Assembly: GCA_003513495.1 (NCBI GenBank)
Contig: DOPM01000048.1
Location: 128,509-192,508, forward strand
Direction of reading: 5' to 3'
DNA length: 64,000 bases
Origin: Desulfosporosinus sp.
GTDB taxonomy: Bacteria > Bacillota > Desulfitobacteriia > Desulfitobacteriales > Desulfitobacteriaceae
The position numbers were made by a program, and so were the translations under genes. This document shows, in pieces, positions 23,983-32,134 of the stretch. The notes under the pieces are model-generated. The model worked only from the letters and a program-made list of their open reading frames with translations. It did no database searches and had not been told where the DNA came from. Every line of letters starts with the position of its first letter. Within the stretch, counting starts at the first letter, position 1.

Positions 23983-24675
23983 ATGGCAATGGAAGACTTA
24001 TATAACGACGCACTAGACTCGCCATGGATTCATCCCAATGCTCCCGACTGGGGAGAATTAATAAAATTTGCAGAAAAAAGAGTGGTTAAGAAAAATACCA
24101 TTTTAGTAGATATGGGGGATGTAGTAGATACTTTATATTATTTACACAAGGGGCAGGTTAAATTAAGTTTTACAACCAGAAGTGGAATGGAAAAGACTGT
24201 TTGGTATACTAATTCTCCCGGTGTTTTTGGGGAAACTCCCTTCTTTCATAATCAACCCTGTAAGTTCATTATATCTGCAAGTAAGGATTGTGAATTTTAC
24301 AGCTTTAAAAAAGAAGTTTTACTAGGGGAGTTAGCCAATCATCCTGAAATCATGAAATTCATCTTGGAATTATTAGCGCAAAAGGTGAGAGTGATATCTA
24401 CACAGTTAGAAGATTTAACCTTTAAAGAACCCGTCGTTCGTGTTGCAAACCTACTATATATGGTTGTATGTCAAAACGGCAAACAGATTGATAAAAATAG
24501 CTATAGTGTTGATATTCGTCTTACTCATCAGGAAATTGCTAATATCACCGGTCTACACCGTGTGACCGCTTCAAATGCTATAAAAAAGTTATATGACGAT
24601 GGTCTGATTACCAAAAGCCGCTCAAGCATTGTTATTCCTAATATTAAATTGCTCAAAGATTTAATTAGCAGCTAA
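23983..24675 (+). CDS. Crp/Fnr-family transcriptional regulator (CprK-like)
   Basis: 230 residues: a cyclic-nucleotide-binding-type sensor domain (about 25-135, DTLYYLHKGQVKLSFTTRSG and PGVFGETPFFHN), a dimer helix, and a winged helix-turn-helix (about 180-225, LTHQEIANITGLHRVTASNA). No N-terminal Fe-S cysteine cluster; Cys are isolated (PCKF, DCEF). Overall similar in organisation to CprK, the halo-aromatic-sensing activator of Desulfitobacterium, so an aromatic ligand is conceivable here, but this is inference. AGGGGGA precedes the ATG; a Met two codons later is an alternative. Follows arylsulfotransferase and DASS genes it may control. Confidence 0.85.
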   Translation: MAMEDLYNDALDSPWIHPNAPDWGELIKFAEKRVVKKNTILVDMGDVVDTLYYLHKGQVKLSFTTRSGMEKTVWYTNSPGVFGETPFFHNQPCKFIISASKDCEFYSFKKEVLLGELANHPEIMKFILELLAQKVRVISTQLEDLTFKEPVVRVANLLYMVVCQNGKQIDKNSYSVDIRLTHQEIANITGLHRVTASNAIKKLYDDGLITKSRSSIVIPNIKLLKDLISS

Positions 24676-24677
24676 AG

Positions 24678-24712
24678 CGATTCCAGCCAAATTGGCTGGA
24701 ATCGTCCTTTTT
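24678..24712 (+). terminator. Rho-independent terminator of the Crp/Fnr gene
   Basis: CGATTCCAGCCAA / TTGGCTGGAATCG, 13-bp perfect arms, then TCCTTTTT. Starts 3 bp after the stop codon. Confidence 0.88.
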
Positions 24713-24745
24713 AAACCTAAAAGGAAAGGGAAAACCGCTGCCGAT

Positions 24746-24800
24746 AATTGTCAGAATCGTTTCCCATTGTGTGGGGGTCAGACCCCCACACAATTCCCCA
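24746..24800 (+). repeat. Interspersed palindromic repeat, copy 7
   Basis: Consensus copy: AATTGTCAGAATCG, TTTCCCATTGTGTG, GGGGTCAGACCCCC, ACACAATTCCCCA. It overlaps the 3' end of the phosphatase gene; minus-strand GGGGTCTGA provides its stop codon and the last residues (GNCVGV). Confidence 0.9.
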
Positions 24801-27800
24801 CATTCTTCTTCATGAGTAGCACTTCGTTTCCCTTAGCGTTATAGATTACTTTGTCACAGATTAGTCTCATCAAGAGAATACCGCGTCCACCTTCGGCTTC
24901 TGAAAGCTCGTCGAACTCCTCTTCAATCCTTCCTTTATCCGGTTGAATCTTCAGTACCTCAGTATTAAAACCTGGGCCATCGTCTTTTACCCTTATTATG
25001 AGCCTATCACCCATTCGCTTTAATTTGACGCATACTCGTCCACCTGCCTGTAAACCATTATTCAAAGCTTCGTTGATGGCAACCTCCAAAGTCGACGCCT
25101 GGCTTGGAGCGACCTGTTCTAGAAATTCGCTAATCTTTACTTGTACACCCTGAAGGTCTTGATTATTTTTTATTTCAAACAACTTCTTATTCATGTTTTC
25201 CTCAAGAATTTCTATACTAATAACGGAAAAATCATCGTTTCTTTCCGAAGATTTAGCTAGCTTTTCAAGCCAATTCTTGTATTCCGTAAAACTATCTTGT
25301 TTACTTATTCCCAACAATTCTATGAGATCAGAAGCACCATCGCTCATCAAACAAAATATGTCCCCAGGCCTGAGTGGTATTAGTTTTGTTTCAATTTCCG
25401 GATCATCTATAATCCCCAGATAACAACCAGATATAGGGACTAAGGAACACTCCTGAGTATTCGCAGCCAAAAATAGGGTTATTCCCGCGCTGATAAGTTT
25501 AAGAACCCCTGCTTGTAAGTCAAACTCAAAATACAATAGGGCTAAAAAAGAATCTTCATATAAGTAATGTATGATTCTCTGATTGATAATCCGAAGGGTA
25601 TCCTCTTCAACCGTTTCCCCAGTTAAAAGTACGTTATCTAACATCATTTTAAAGGTTGCCGTTTGTAAAGCAGTCGCAACACCATGTCCACTGACATCCA
25701 TAATGTAGCCACATAATTTTTTATCATCTTCAAACCACTGATAGTTAAAAAAATCTCCACTAACTGTCCTATAGGGCTCAAAGATGGTTTCAACACGTAC
25801 TTGAGCTCCAACAAAAGGGTGAGGTAGGGAATCCCGTTGAACCCGCTCAGCCAATAAAAGCTCCATTTGGGTTTGTCGTTCTCTCTCCCGGAGCTGCTCT
25901 TCCATTATCTTTCGATCAGTAATATCAACGATACTGGTAGCTTTAAGAGTACTCTCGATAGCCCCATCTCTTATTGGATAGCTTTGCAACCAGAGCCACC
26001 GTATTTCTCCATCCTGTCGTATAATTCTAAACTCCTCGTTCGTCGCTTGAAATATGTTATGAAAACTGTGAAAAATGGAAGCCTTCATCCTCCCACGGTC
26101 AGCTGGATGGATCAACTCCACAAGAGAATCTTGATTATCTAGAAGACTTTGACAAGACATTCCACTGATTCTTTCATAGGCTGGACTAACATAGATAATT
26201 TTCTCTCTGTCAGAAATAAGAAAAATCTCGTTGATGGTTTTGGCAATCTGCCTGAACTTCTCTTCGCTGGCTCGAAGTTTTGCATTTAACTGTTTACTTT
26301 CGGTGATATCCATCATAACAGCTAGGGTAGCTTGTTCCCCTTCAAAGGTTATATCAGTACCCTTTAAAAGAACATGACAAATTTCACCGGATTTTTGAAT
26401 CAGTTCTATTTCATAAGGCAGACCATCTTTCCCCTTAGCCCTATTTTTGAGCGCTAAGTCAACTTTCCTCAATGAACTTTCAGTCATAAAATCCTTCATA
26501 TGATGGCCGATACATTCTTCTTCCTTATAACCCAATACTTTATTGCCAGCATTATTCACAAATTGAATTATCCCTTTTCTATGAATAACCACAATTTGGG
26601 GAGCATTATTTACGATGGCAGCATAAGTATCTTTACTTTCCCTAAGCTCTGCCTCCATTTTGATCAAATTAGTGATATCTTCAAAGCATTCCACTTTTTC
26701 GCTGACTCGACCATGATCATCTTTTACCACCGCTATACTCTTCAATACATACCTAATTTGGCCATCTTTTGTTAACATAGTACTCATTTGATTAATTAGC
26801 GGCGAGTCGTAAGCCTTGCGACACATCTCGCATCCCTCAATACCTACTCCATGTAACACCCATGAGCATTCTTTGCCTAGGACTTCAGCAGCAGTATATC
26901 CGGATATTTCTTCAGCTATTTTATTCCATCGAGTAATTCTCCTGTCTTTATCGACTGAAACGACAGCACTCGGAACAGTTCTAAAGAGCTGCTCGGCATA
27001 TTCGGCCTGTTTCCTAAGTTGTTTTTCAAGCCTTTTTCTCTCCGTAATATCTCTGGCAATTCCTATTAACCCGGCAATGTTTCCCTGTTCATCCCAAAAT
27101 GGGGTTTTTACTGTTTCAGTCTCAAGTACAGTACCATCTGTTAAAAAAATTTTTTCTTCATTCTTCAAGGTCTTACGGACCAAAAGAACCTCTCGGTCCC
27201 TTCGACGATAAAATTCCGCCAGTTCAAGATCCTTTATAAGGTCTAGGTCTGTCTTACCTTTAACCTCATCCGTATTTAAACCGAGAACTTTTTCCGACAT
27301 AGCTTTGTTACATCCTAAAAACCTACTGTTTAGATCTTTAAAAAAAATAAAATCAGGAATGGTATCAAGCATTGTTTTGAGAAATCTCTTTTGGTTATTC
27401 AGCTCAATCTCGAGCTGCTTATGTACTGTAATATTATTGGCAACTCCTAAAGTTCCTGCAACCTCGCCATCATCCTCAAAGAACAGGGTTACAAAGGATT
27501 CTAACCACCTGCCACCCACTTTATCCGAGTGCAGAGGGCTCATTAATTTCTTTTTCGAAGTGATTAAGGCCTCCTCGCTTTTTTTATGTTGCAAGGCTAT
27601 TTCATAAGGGAAAATATCAAAATCAGTTTTACCCATAATATCTGTATTCTTAATGTTGTAAAACTCTTCAAAAGCATGATTAACTACAATATATTTACCT
27701 TCTCGATCTTTCATCCAAGCGAGAAATGGCACACCATCAAGCACTAATTTTGTATTCTTTAATGTATTTGCAGCCTCTTCTTGCTTCCTACTCTCTGTAA

Positions 27801-28020
27801 TGTCACTCGTCATTGTCTCAACAAGAACATCATTAACATTAAGGCCTACTATTTCTTCATGGGTATACTCCAATTTCTCTAGGGCAGCTTTATTTGCCTT
27901 GATGATTCCCCCCTTAATATCTACAATATAAAGGCAATCCTCTATTTGATTAAACAATAACTCAAAAGAGTCTCTGTATTGATGATCAGCGACCTCGTGA
28001 TGATGTTTTTTATTACTCAA
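24778..28020 (-). CDS. Multi-PAS SpoIIE-type serine phosphatase with C-terminal anti-sigma-type kinase domain
   Basis: 1080 residues, soluble. Six PAS modules in series (about 15-75, 80-200, 205-325, 335-450, 460-580, 585-710), several ending in the PAC word DITERK/DITDRK. Then a PP2C/SpoIIE phosphatase (about 735-930; VSGDFFNYQWF, MDVSGHGVATALQT, CLMSDGASDLIELLG) and an HATPase_c domain (about 945-1070; EVAINEALNNGLQAGGRV, VKDDGPGFN, EGGRGILLMRLICD). So phosphatase and switch kinase of a partner-switching system sit on one chain, with a STAS protein encoded upstream. TTG start behind AGGAGG. The stop and last residues come from repeat copy 7. Confidence 0.9.
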   Translation of the reverse strand: MSNKKHHHEVADHQYRDSFELLFNQIEDCLYIVDIKGGIIKANKAALEKLEYTHEEIVGLNVNDVLVETMTSDITESRKQEEAANTLKNTKLVLDGVPFLAWMKDREGKYIVVNHAFEEFYNIKNTDIMGKTDFDIFPYEIALQHKKSEEALITSKKKLMSPLHSDKVGGRWLESFVTLFFEDDGEVAGTLGVANNITVHKQLEIELNNQKRFLKTMLDTIPDFIFFKDLNSRFLGCNKAMSEKVLGLNTDEVKGKTDLDLIKDLELAEFYRRRDREVLLVRKTLKNEEKIFLTDGTVLETETVKTPFWDEQGNIAGLIGIARDITERKRLEKQLRKQAEYAEQLFRTVPSAVVSVDKDRRITRWNKIAEEISGYTAAEVLGKECSWVLHGVGIEGCEMCRKAYDSPLINQMSTMLTKDGQIRYVLKSIAVVKDDHGRVSEKVECFEDITNLIKMEAELRESKDTYAAIVNNAPQIVVIHRKGIIQFVNNAGNKVLGYKEEECIGHHMKDFMTESSLRKVDLALKNRAKGKDGLPYEIELIQKSGEICHVLLKGTDITFEGEQATLAVMMDITESKQLNAKLRASEEKFRQIAKTINEIFLISDREKIIYVSPAYERISGMSCQSLLDNQDSLVELIHPADRGRMKASIFHSFHNIFQATNEEFRIIRQDGEIRWLWLQSYPIRDGAIESTLKATSIVDITDRKIMEEQLRERERQTQMELLLAERVQRDSLPHPFVGAQVRVETIFEPYRTVSGDFFNYQWFEDDKKLCGYIMDVSGHGVATALQTATFKMMLDNVLLTGETVEEDTLRIINQRIIHYLYEDSFLALLYFEFDLQAGVLKLISAGITLFLAANTQECSLVPISGCYLGIIDDPEIETKLIPLRPGDIFCLMSDGASDLIELLGISKQDSFTEYKNWLEKLAKSSERNDDFSVISIEILEENMNKKLFEIKNNQDLQGVQVKISEFLEQVAPSQASTLEVAINEALNNGLQAGGRVCVKLKRMGDRLIIRVKDDGPGFNTEVLKIQPDKGRIEEEFDELSEAEGGRGILLMRLICDKVIYNAKGNEVLLMKKNVGNCVGV

Positions 28021-28095
28021 TTTGCTAACCTCCTGCCATCCCTCGTTGATGTACTTATATTCTTTAGTTGATAAATGCCTGTTTTAATAAAATTC

Positions 28096-28137
28096 GGCTC
28101 TAGGCCAACAGATCATTCAATCTCTTAACCTAGAGCC
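28096..28137 (-). terminator. Hairpin between STAS and phosphatase genes
   Basis: GGCTCTAGG / CCTAGAGCC with a long loop, followed on the minus strand by GAATTTTATT. Weak terminator or attenuator upstream of the phosphatase gene. Confidence 0.5.
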
Positions 28138-28211
28138 TTTACGACATTATTAGGGTATTCAAATAGCGTTTCTCCATAAAATATCGTTTACATCCTAGTG
28201 AAGAACATAAG

Positions 28212-28475
28212 TTATTCAATTATAAATACTTTATCAAGCCTAGTGCGTTTAATCAGATCGAAAGGGAGTCCTTGAGCACCTACCAACACAAGTCTGCCGT
28301 TTTTTTCTTTAGTGCGTTTATTAATCGTCACTAACGTTCCCAGTCCTGAACTATCGATATAAGTAAGACCTGAGAGGTCAATCTTAACATCTATAATTCC
28401 TTGGTCAATGATCTCTAAGAGATCATCCCTTAGTAAGGAGGCATCGTGAACGTATAGTTTGTCCATTAAAAACAC
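28212..28475 (-). CDS. STAS-domain anti-sigma factor antagonist
   Basis: Anti-anti-sigma type protein. The core has DVKIDLSGLTYIDSSGLGTL, where the Ser of IDSSG is the usual phosphorylation site, and ends RTRLDKVFIIE. As drawn from a GTG at 28475 it is 87 residues and lacks the first strand. Upstream in frame are IKHSIKVSGNHASVF, which look like a genuine STAS N-terminus, and the only codon next to a good ribosome site (AAAGGAGAGAG) is ATT at 28520. The native start may therefore be a rare non-AUG codon. It directly follows the chemoreceptor gene and is the likely substrate of the phosphatase/kinase encoded downstream. Confidence 0.85.
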   Translation of the reverse strand: MFLMDKLYVHDASLLRDDLLEIIDQGIIDVKIDLSGLTYIDSSGLGTLVTINKRTKEKNGRLVLVGAQGLPFDLIKRTRLDKVFIIE

Positions 28476-28529
28476 ACTTGCATGATTTCCACTGACCTTA
28501 ATCGAATGTTTGATAACAATCTCTCTCCT

Positions 28530-30221
28530 TTACTCTTCAACTTTAAACTTAGTAATTAGATTGTGCAGGTTTTGTGCCATTGCACTGGTCTGCTGGGAAC
28601 TTGCCGCTAAAGTTTCGATAGTTGCTGTGATTTCCTCAATTGCTGAGGAAACCTCTTGAGCATCTCGGCTTGTCCCTTCTATATCCTCTGCAACAACCTC
28701 GATGAGTTGAACAATTTTATCTGAGGAGGCAACCTCATCGTTGGTTACCTTGGCAATCCCATCTATATCACTGACGGTTTCCGCAACAGCAGCTAAAATG
28801 TTTTCAAGGGATTTCCCTGCCTTACCGACCTCTTCCACCCCAACTTCAACTTCAGTTAGACTGTGTTTCATTGCTACTACCGCACTATCTGTATTTTCCG
28901 TAATCTTAGAAATAAGCTCCGAAATATTACTGGCCTCAGTATTCGATTGTTCAGCGAGCTTTCGAACTTCCTCCGCTACAACCGCAAAGCCTCTGCCTGA
29001 TTCACCAGCCCGGGCGGCCTCAATAGCTGCATTAAGAGCTAATAGATTGGTTTGTTCGGCGATACCAGTAATGGTTTCATTAATCATCCCAATTTTTTGA
29101 GAGTATTCATTCAGAAGAAGAATAACCTTTTCTGCTTCTCTTGTCTTATTATGAATAGTATTCATGCTTTGCATAGCAATATTTACAGTAGCCATTCCCT
29201 CCTTAGCAGCACTTATTGAAGTATCTGATTTAACACTGGCGGAGGTAGCCTTATCCTTTGCAATTTGAATAAGCGCCGAAAGTTCGACCAGAACTTGTGA
29301 CGTTTCCGTGCTTGAATTGGAGGCCTCCTCCATGGACTTTGCAACCATCTGGGTTCTATCAGAGATGGTCGTTGTGGTCGCCGATACTTCAGTCGAAGAA
29401 GCCGACATTTCCTCAGAGGCTGCAGCCAGTTCAATCGAACTGTTTCGCACAGACTTGACAATTTCCAGCTGGGAGGAAATCATAGTATTAAAGGACTCGC
29501 TCAACTGCCCGATTTCATCCTTAGTTTTGACCTCTGCTTTTACCATTAAATTTCCTTCACTCGCCTTAGCCATTAACCCCTGCAACACCTTAATCGGGTT
29601 CGTAATTCTCCGGGCAGCAATCAACCCAATTAAGATTCCCAAAATAGTTACTAGAATGGAAGAGGATATGGCAACTAGTTTTGCTTGTTTTGTTACATTA
29701 TAAGTATCCTCCATAGCAACATTAATCACATTCTTACGATAAGTTTTTGCTTCTTCAAGCTTGGCATTCATTTGGTTTCCTAGAGGTGCCAATACTTTAA
29801 CCGCATACTCCATTGCTCCTTCAATGTTGCCTGCCTGCACCATAGGAATAAGTTTCTCCTCAGCACCTTTGGAGTATTGATCATTAAGTTCTTTGATTTC
29901 CACGGACAAAACACGTGCTTCCTCCGTACGAGCCTCCTTAATAAGCTCGTCTTCAAGCTTGGCATTCAAGCCTGCTAGCCGCCTATATTCTGCGAGATAC
30001 TGTTCTTGACCATAGAGTAAATATGCCCTCAGATTAGAGGATTGGCCCAGGGCATAATATGCAATATCATTATTCTTTTCTAGACGTAATACCTCATACT
30101 CTTTGAGATTCTCGACAGACACTTGAGCTTTATTACTACCATAAATGGTATATGTAAATCCCCCGATCGCTGCCAAAACGACTAACATAAAATAAAATAA
30201 CATTTTCTTGGCTAAAGTCAT
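28530..30221 (-). CDS. Methyl-accepting chemotaxis protein
   Basis: 563 residues. TM1 near residues 8-30, a four-helix-bundle extracytoplasmic sensor (about 35-185), TM2 (about 188-208), HAMP (ARRITNPIKVLQGLMAKASE), then a long cytoplasmic signalling coiled coil. The hairpin tip reads GIAEQTNLLALNAAIEAARA then GESGRGFAVVAEEVRKLAEQ, the universal CheA/CheW contact region. Start: second ATG (30221), 6 nt behind AAGGA; the first ATG (30227) is possible. Its stop codon overlaps the ribosome site of the STAS gene, so chemoreceptor and partner-switching genes are cotranscribed. Confidence 0.93.
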   Translation of the reverse strand: MTLAKKMLFYFMLVVLAAIGGFTYTIYGSNKAQVSVENLKEYEVLRLEKNNDIAYYALGQSSNLRAYLLYGQEQYLAEYRRLAGLNAKLEDELIKEARTEEARVLSVEIKELNDQYSKGAEEKLIPMVQAGNIEGAMEYAVKVLAPLGNQMNAKLEEAKTYRKNVINVAMEDTYNVTKQAKLVAISSSILVTILGILIGLIAARRITNPIKVLQGLMAKASEGNLMVKAEVKTKDEIGQLSESFNTMISSQLEIVKSVRNSSIELAAASEEMSASSTEVSATTTTISDRTQMVAKSMEEASNSSTETSQVLVELSALIQIAKDKATSASVKSDTSISAAKEGMATVNIAMQSMNTIHNKTREAEKVILLLNEYSQKIGMINETITGIAEQTNLLALNAAIEAARAGESGRGFAVVAEEVRKLAEQSNTEASNISELISKITENTDSAVVAMKHSLTEVEVGVEEVGKAGKSLENILAAVAETVSDIDGIAKVTNDEVASSDKIVQLIEVVAEDIEGTSRDAQEVSSAIEEITATIETLAASSQQTSAMAQNLHNLITKFKVEE

Positions 30222-30445
30222 ATTCATTCATTCCTTGATTCTAATAGGTAGAATCAAGATCCCTCCCTTATAGCTGATTTAGTCACAAAGATGATATTAC
30301 AGAAATTCTGTATATATTCGTAAATTCCTGCCAAATTTCTGTAACACTGGACAAAAATAATCATTTTTATCCATAAATACTAACTGTTTATATTTTTCTG
30401 AAAAATTAGTCGAATTTCCATAACCAGAAACAAGGGTAAACAATT

Positions 30446-30488
30446 AGGGAGGGATCTAGTTCCATACGAGGAACCAAGAACCCTCCCT
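30446..30488 (-). terminator. Hairpin downstream of the NapH/ferredoxin-reductase fusion gene
   Basis: Arms AGGGAGGG / CCCTCCCT with an inner GTTCC / GGAAC pairing, about 30 bp after the stop codon on the minus strand. No T-run. The upstream sequence 30228-30445 carries the chemoreceptor leader and nothing else recognisable. Confidence 0.5.
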
Positions 30489-30517
30489 ACCTTTATGCCC
30501 TTCGATTAGTATCCTTC

Positions 30518-31981
30518 TTATGCGCTTTCAACAAAGATATTCTCTTCATTGACATTACGCTGGTTGAGAACTTTCATAGCCGGCCCAATCATAGGCTTGG
30601 GTCCGCAAATATAGACTTTGTAATCATCCAGGTCCATTTCCTGTATCACATTAGTCACAAAACCCTTTTTCCCTTCCCAGGTGTCATCCGCAGCAACCAC
30701 CTTGATAAATTCAAACGTCTTATGCTCATATTCCATCTTCTTAAAGTCTTCATCGAAAATAAATTCCTGTTGCTTGTTAACACCATAGATAAGTTTGATT
30801 TCCTCAATCTTATTGGGCGAGTTCAGCAATTCAGTAACAATAGATCTGAAAGGAGTGATCCCAATACCTCCTGCCACGAGAAGTACCTTTTTCACCGATT
30901 TGTCGACCACCAACTCCTTACCCATTGGACCATCCAATTCTACTTTGTCTCCAACTTTGAAACCAGCTATAAGCCCTGTGCCGTATCCATCTGTCATAGT
31001 CTTGACTGTTACACTCAGACATCTGCCATCCTTATTATAGGAAGATATTGAATAGGCACGACTCATCCTAGGATTATCTTGAACTTTAACTAGAATAAAC
31101 TGTCCCGCTTTGTAGTCAACCCTTGGCGGGGTTTTAAAATCAAAGGTGTATTCCGTAACATCCTCTTTTAGTTTCGTAATCTTGGTGAGATCCGCACTAA
31201 TTTTTACTCTCTTTTCATATCCGTCGATATCCGTAATTTGAATAAGCTGAGCGGCCTTTTCCTCAGTGTTCAGGGACAGAATTTTTGCTGGGCAGTTTAC
31301 TACACAGGTAGAACATTTGATACACTTCTCATTGTCAAATTGATTTTTACCGGAAAACTCTTGATACGGAGCTAACTGCATGGGGCAAACCCTTGAGCAT
31401 TTACCGCAGTTATGACATTTTTCTTTTGCAGCAATCGTGATCTTTTGATCCGTTACCTTGGCCACTCCCAAAAGTTTACCAAGCTTATAGGACAACATCT
31501 GAAGGGTACCCATTGGACAAAACTGACACCAAGTTCTCGGTGCAATGAAGATACTCAAAAAGCCCCCGACAATCAACACCATGAGATACGTCGTTACAAA
31601 AACAAAGCCCAGCTTATCGAGAAAACTCTCCGTTCCAAGGGTTGGTAATGTCTTTAGTAATCTATTGGTCATACTGTATCCGAACCATGCAAGCACAAGG
31701 CCGCGCATACCCTTAGATTTAAAGAACGATGGGATTTTCTTATTCAAACTTAAGGGAAGGGCCAAATAATCGTATAAACTGCCATGGGGACAGAAATTTC
31801 CACACCACTGTCTCCCCCTAAAAAATGCTAAGCCAGTCAGAGACAAAATTATAGGGATAACCAGCAAGCCCAGCTTCGGATACCATAACCCCCCTATTGC
31901 TACCAGAAGGGTTATCGGCCATGCTCTCTTTCTAATCAAAGTAAATGTCCTATTGGTTTTAATGTTAAATGCTGCTGCCAA
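30518..31981 (-). CDS. NapH/NosR-type membrane Fe-S protein fused to 2[4Fe-4S] ferredoxin and FNR-like reductase
   Basis: 487 residues, an unusual three-part fusion. Residues 1-175: four to five membrane segments with two CxxxCP motifs (WCGNFCPHGSLYDYL, TWCQFCPMGTLQ) as in NapH, NosR and RdxA. Residues about 185-240: bacterial ferredoxin, CHNCGKCSRVCP and CIKCSTCVVNCP. Residues about 260-487: ferredoxin-NADP-reductase fold with FAD motif RAYSISSY and NAD(P) motifs VAGGIGITPFRS and VYICGPKPM. It would pass electrons between NAD(P)H and a membrane or extracytoplasmic acceptor. TTG start with AGGAGGG 7 nt upstream. Stands alone. Confidence 0.88.
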   Translation of the reverse strand: MAAAFNIKTNRTFTLIRKRAWPITLLVAIGGLWYPKLGLLVIPIILSLTGLAFFRGRQWCGNFCPHGSLYDYLALPLSLNKKIPSFFKSKGMRGLVLAWFGYSMTNRLLKTLPTLGTESFLDKLGFVFVTTYLMVLIVGGFLSIFIAPRTWCQFCPMGTLQMLSYKLGKLLGVAKVTDQKITIAAKEKCHNCGKCSRVCPMQLAPYQEFSGKNQFDNEKCIKCSTCVVNCPAKILSLNTEEKAAQLIQITDIDGYEKRVKISADLTKITKLKEDVTEYTFDFKTPPRVDYKAGQFILVKVQDNPRMSRAYSISSYNKDGRCLSVTVKTMTDGYGTGLIAGFKVGDKVELDGPMGKELVVDKSVKKVLLVAGGIGITPFRSIVTELLNSPNKIEEIKLIYGVNKQQEFIFDEDFKKMEYEHKTFEFIKVVAADDTWEGKKGFVTNVIQEMDLDDYKVYICGPKPMIGPAMKVLNQRNVNEENIFVESA

Positions 31982-32091
31982 AGCGAGACCCTCCTATTCA
32001 GATATTTTTAATAGTACCCCCCACCCGTATCGGGGCGACTGAATAAGAATAACTGAATCAACGGAAATTGTCAATAGTCTCACCCATGGCA

Positions 32092-32134
32092 AATTGTCAG
32101 AATCGTTTCCCATTGTGTGGGGGTCAGACCCCCA
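32092..32134 (+). repeat. Interspersed palindromic repeat, copy 8
   Basis: AATTGTCAGAATCG, TTTCCCATTGTGTG, GGGGTCAGACCCCC. Overlaps the 3' end of the MFS exporter gene, providing its final codons and TGA stop on the minus strand (GRKLGV-stop). Confidence 0.9.

Noticed and set aside
23983..24675. Calling the Crp/Fnr protein CprK and predicting dehalogenation genes
   Set aside because: Only overall organisation is CprK-like; no dehalogenase or reductive-dehalogenase anchor gene and no clear TTAAT-N4-ATTAA dehalobox are present.
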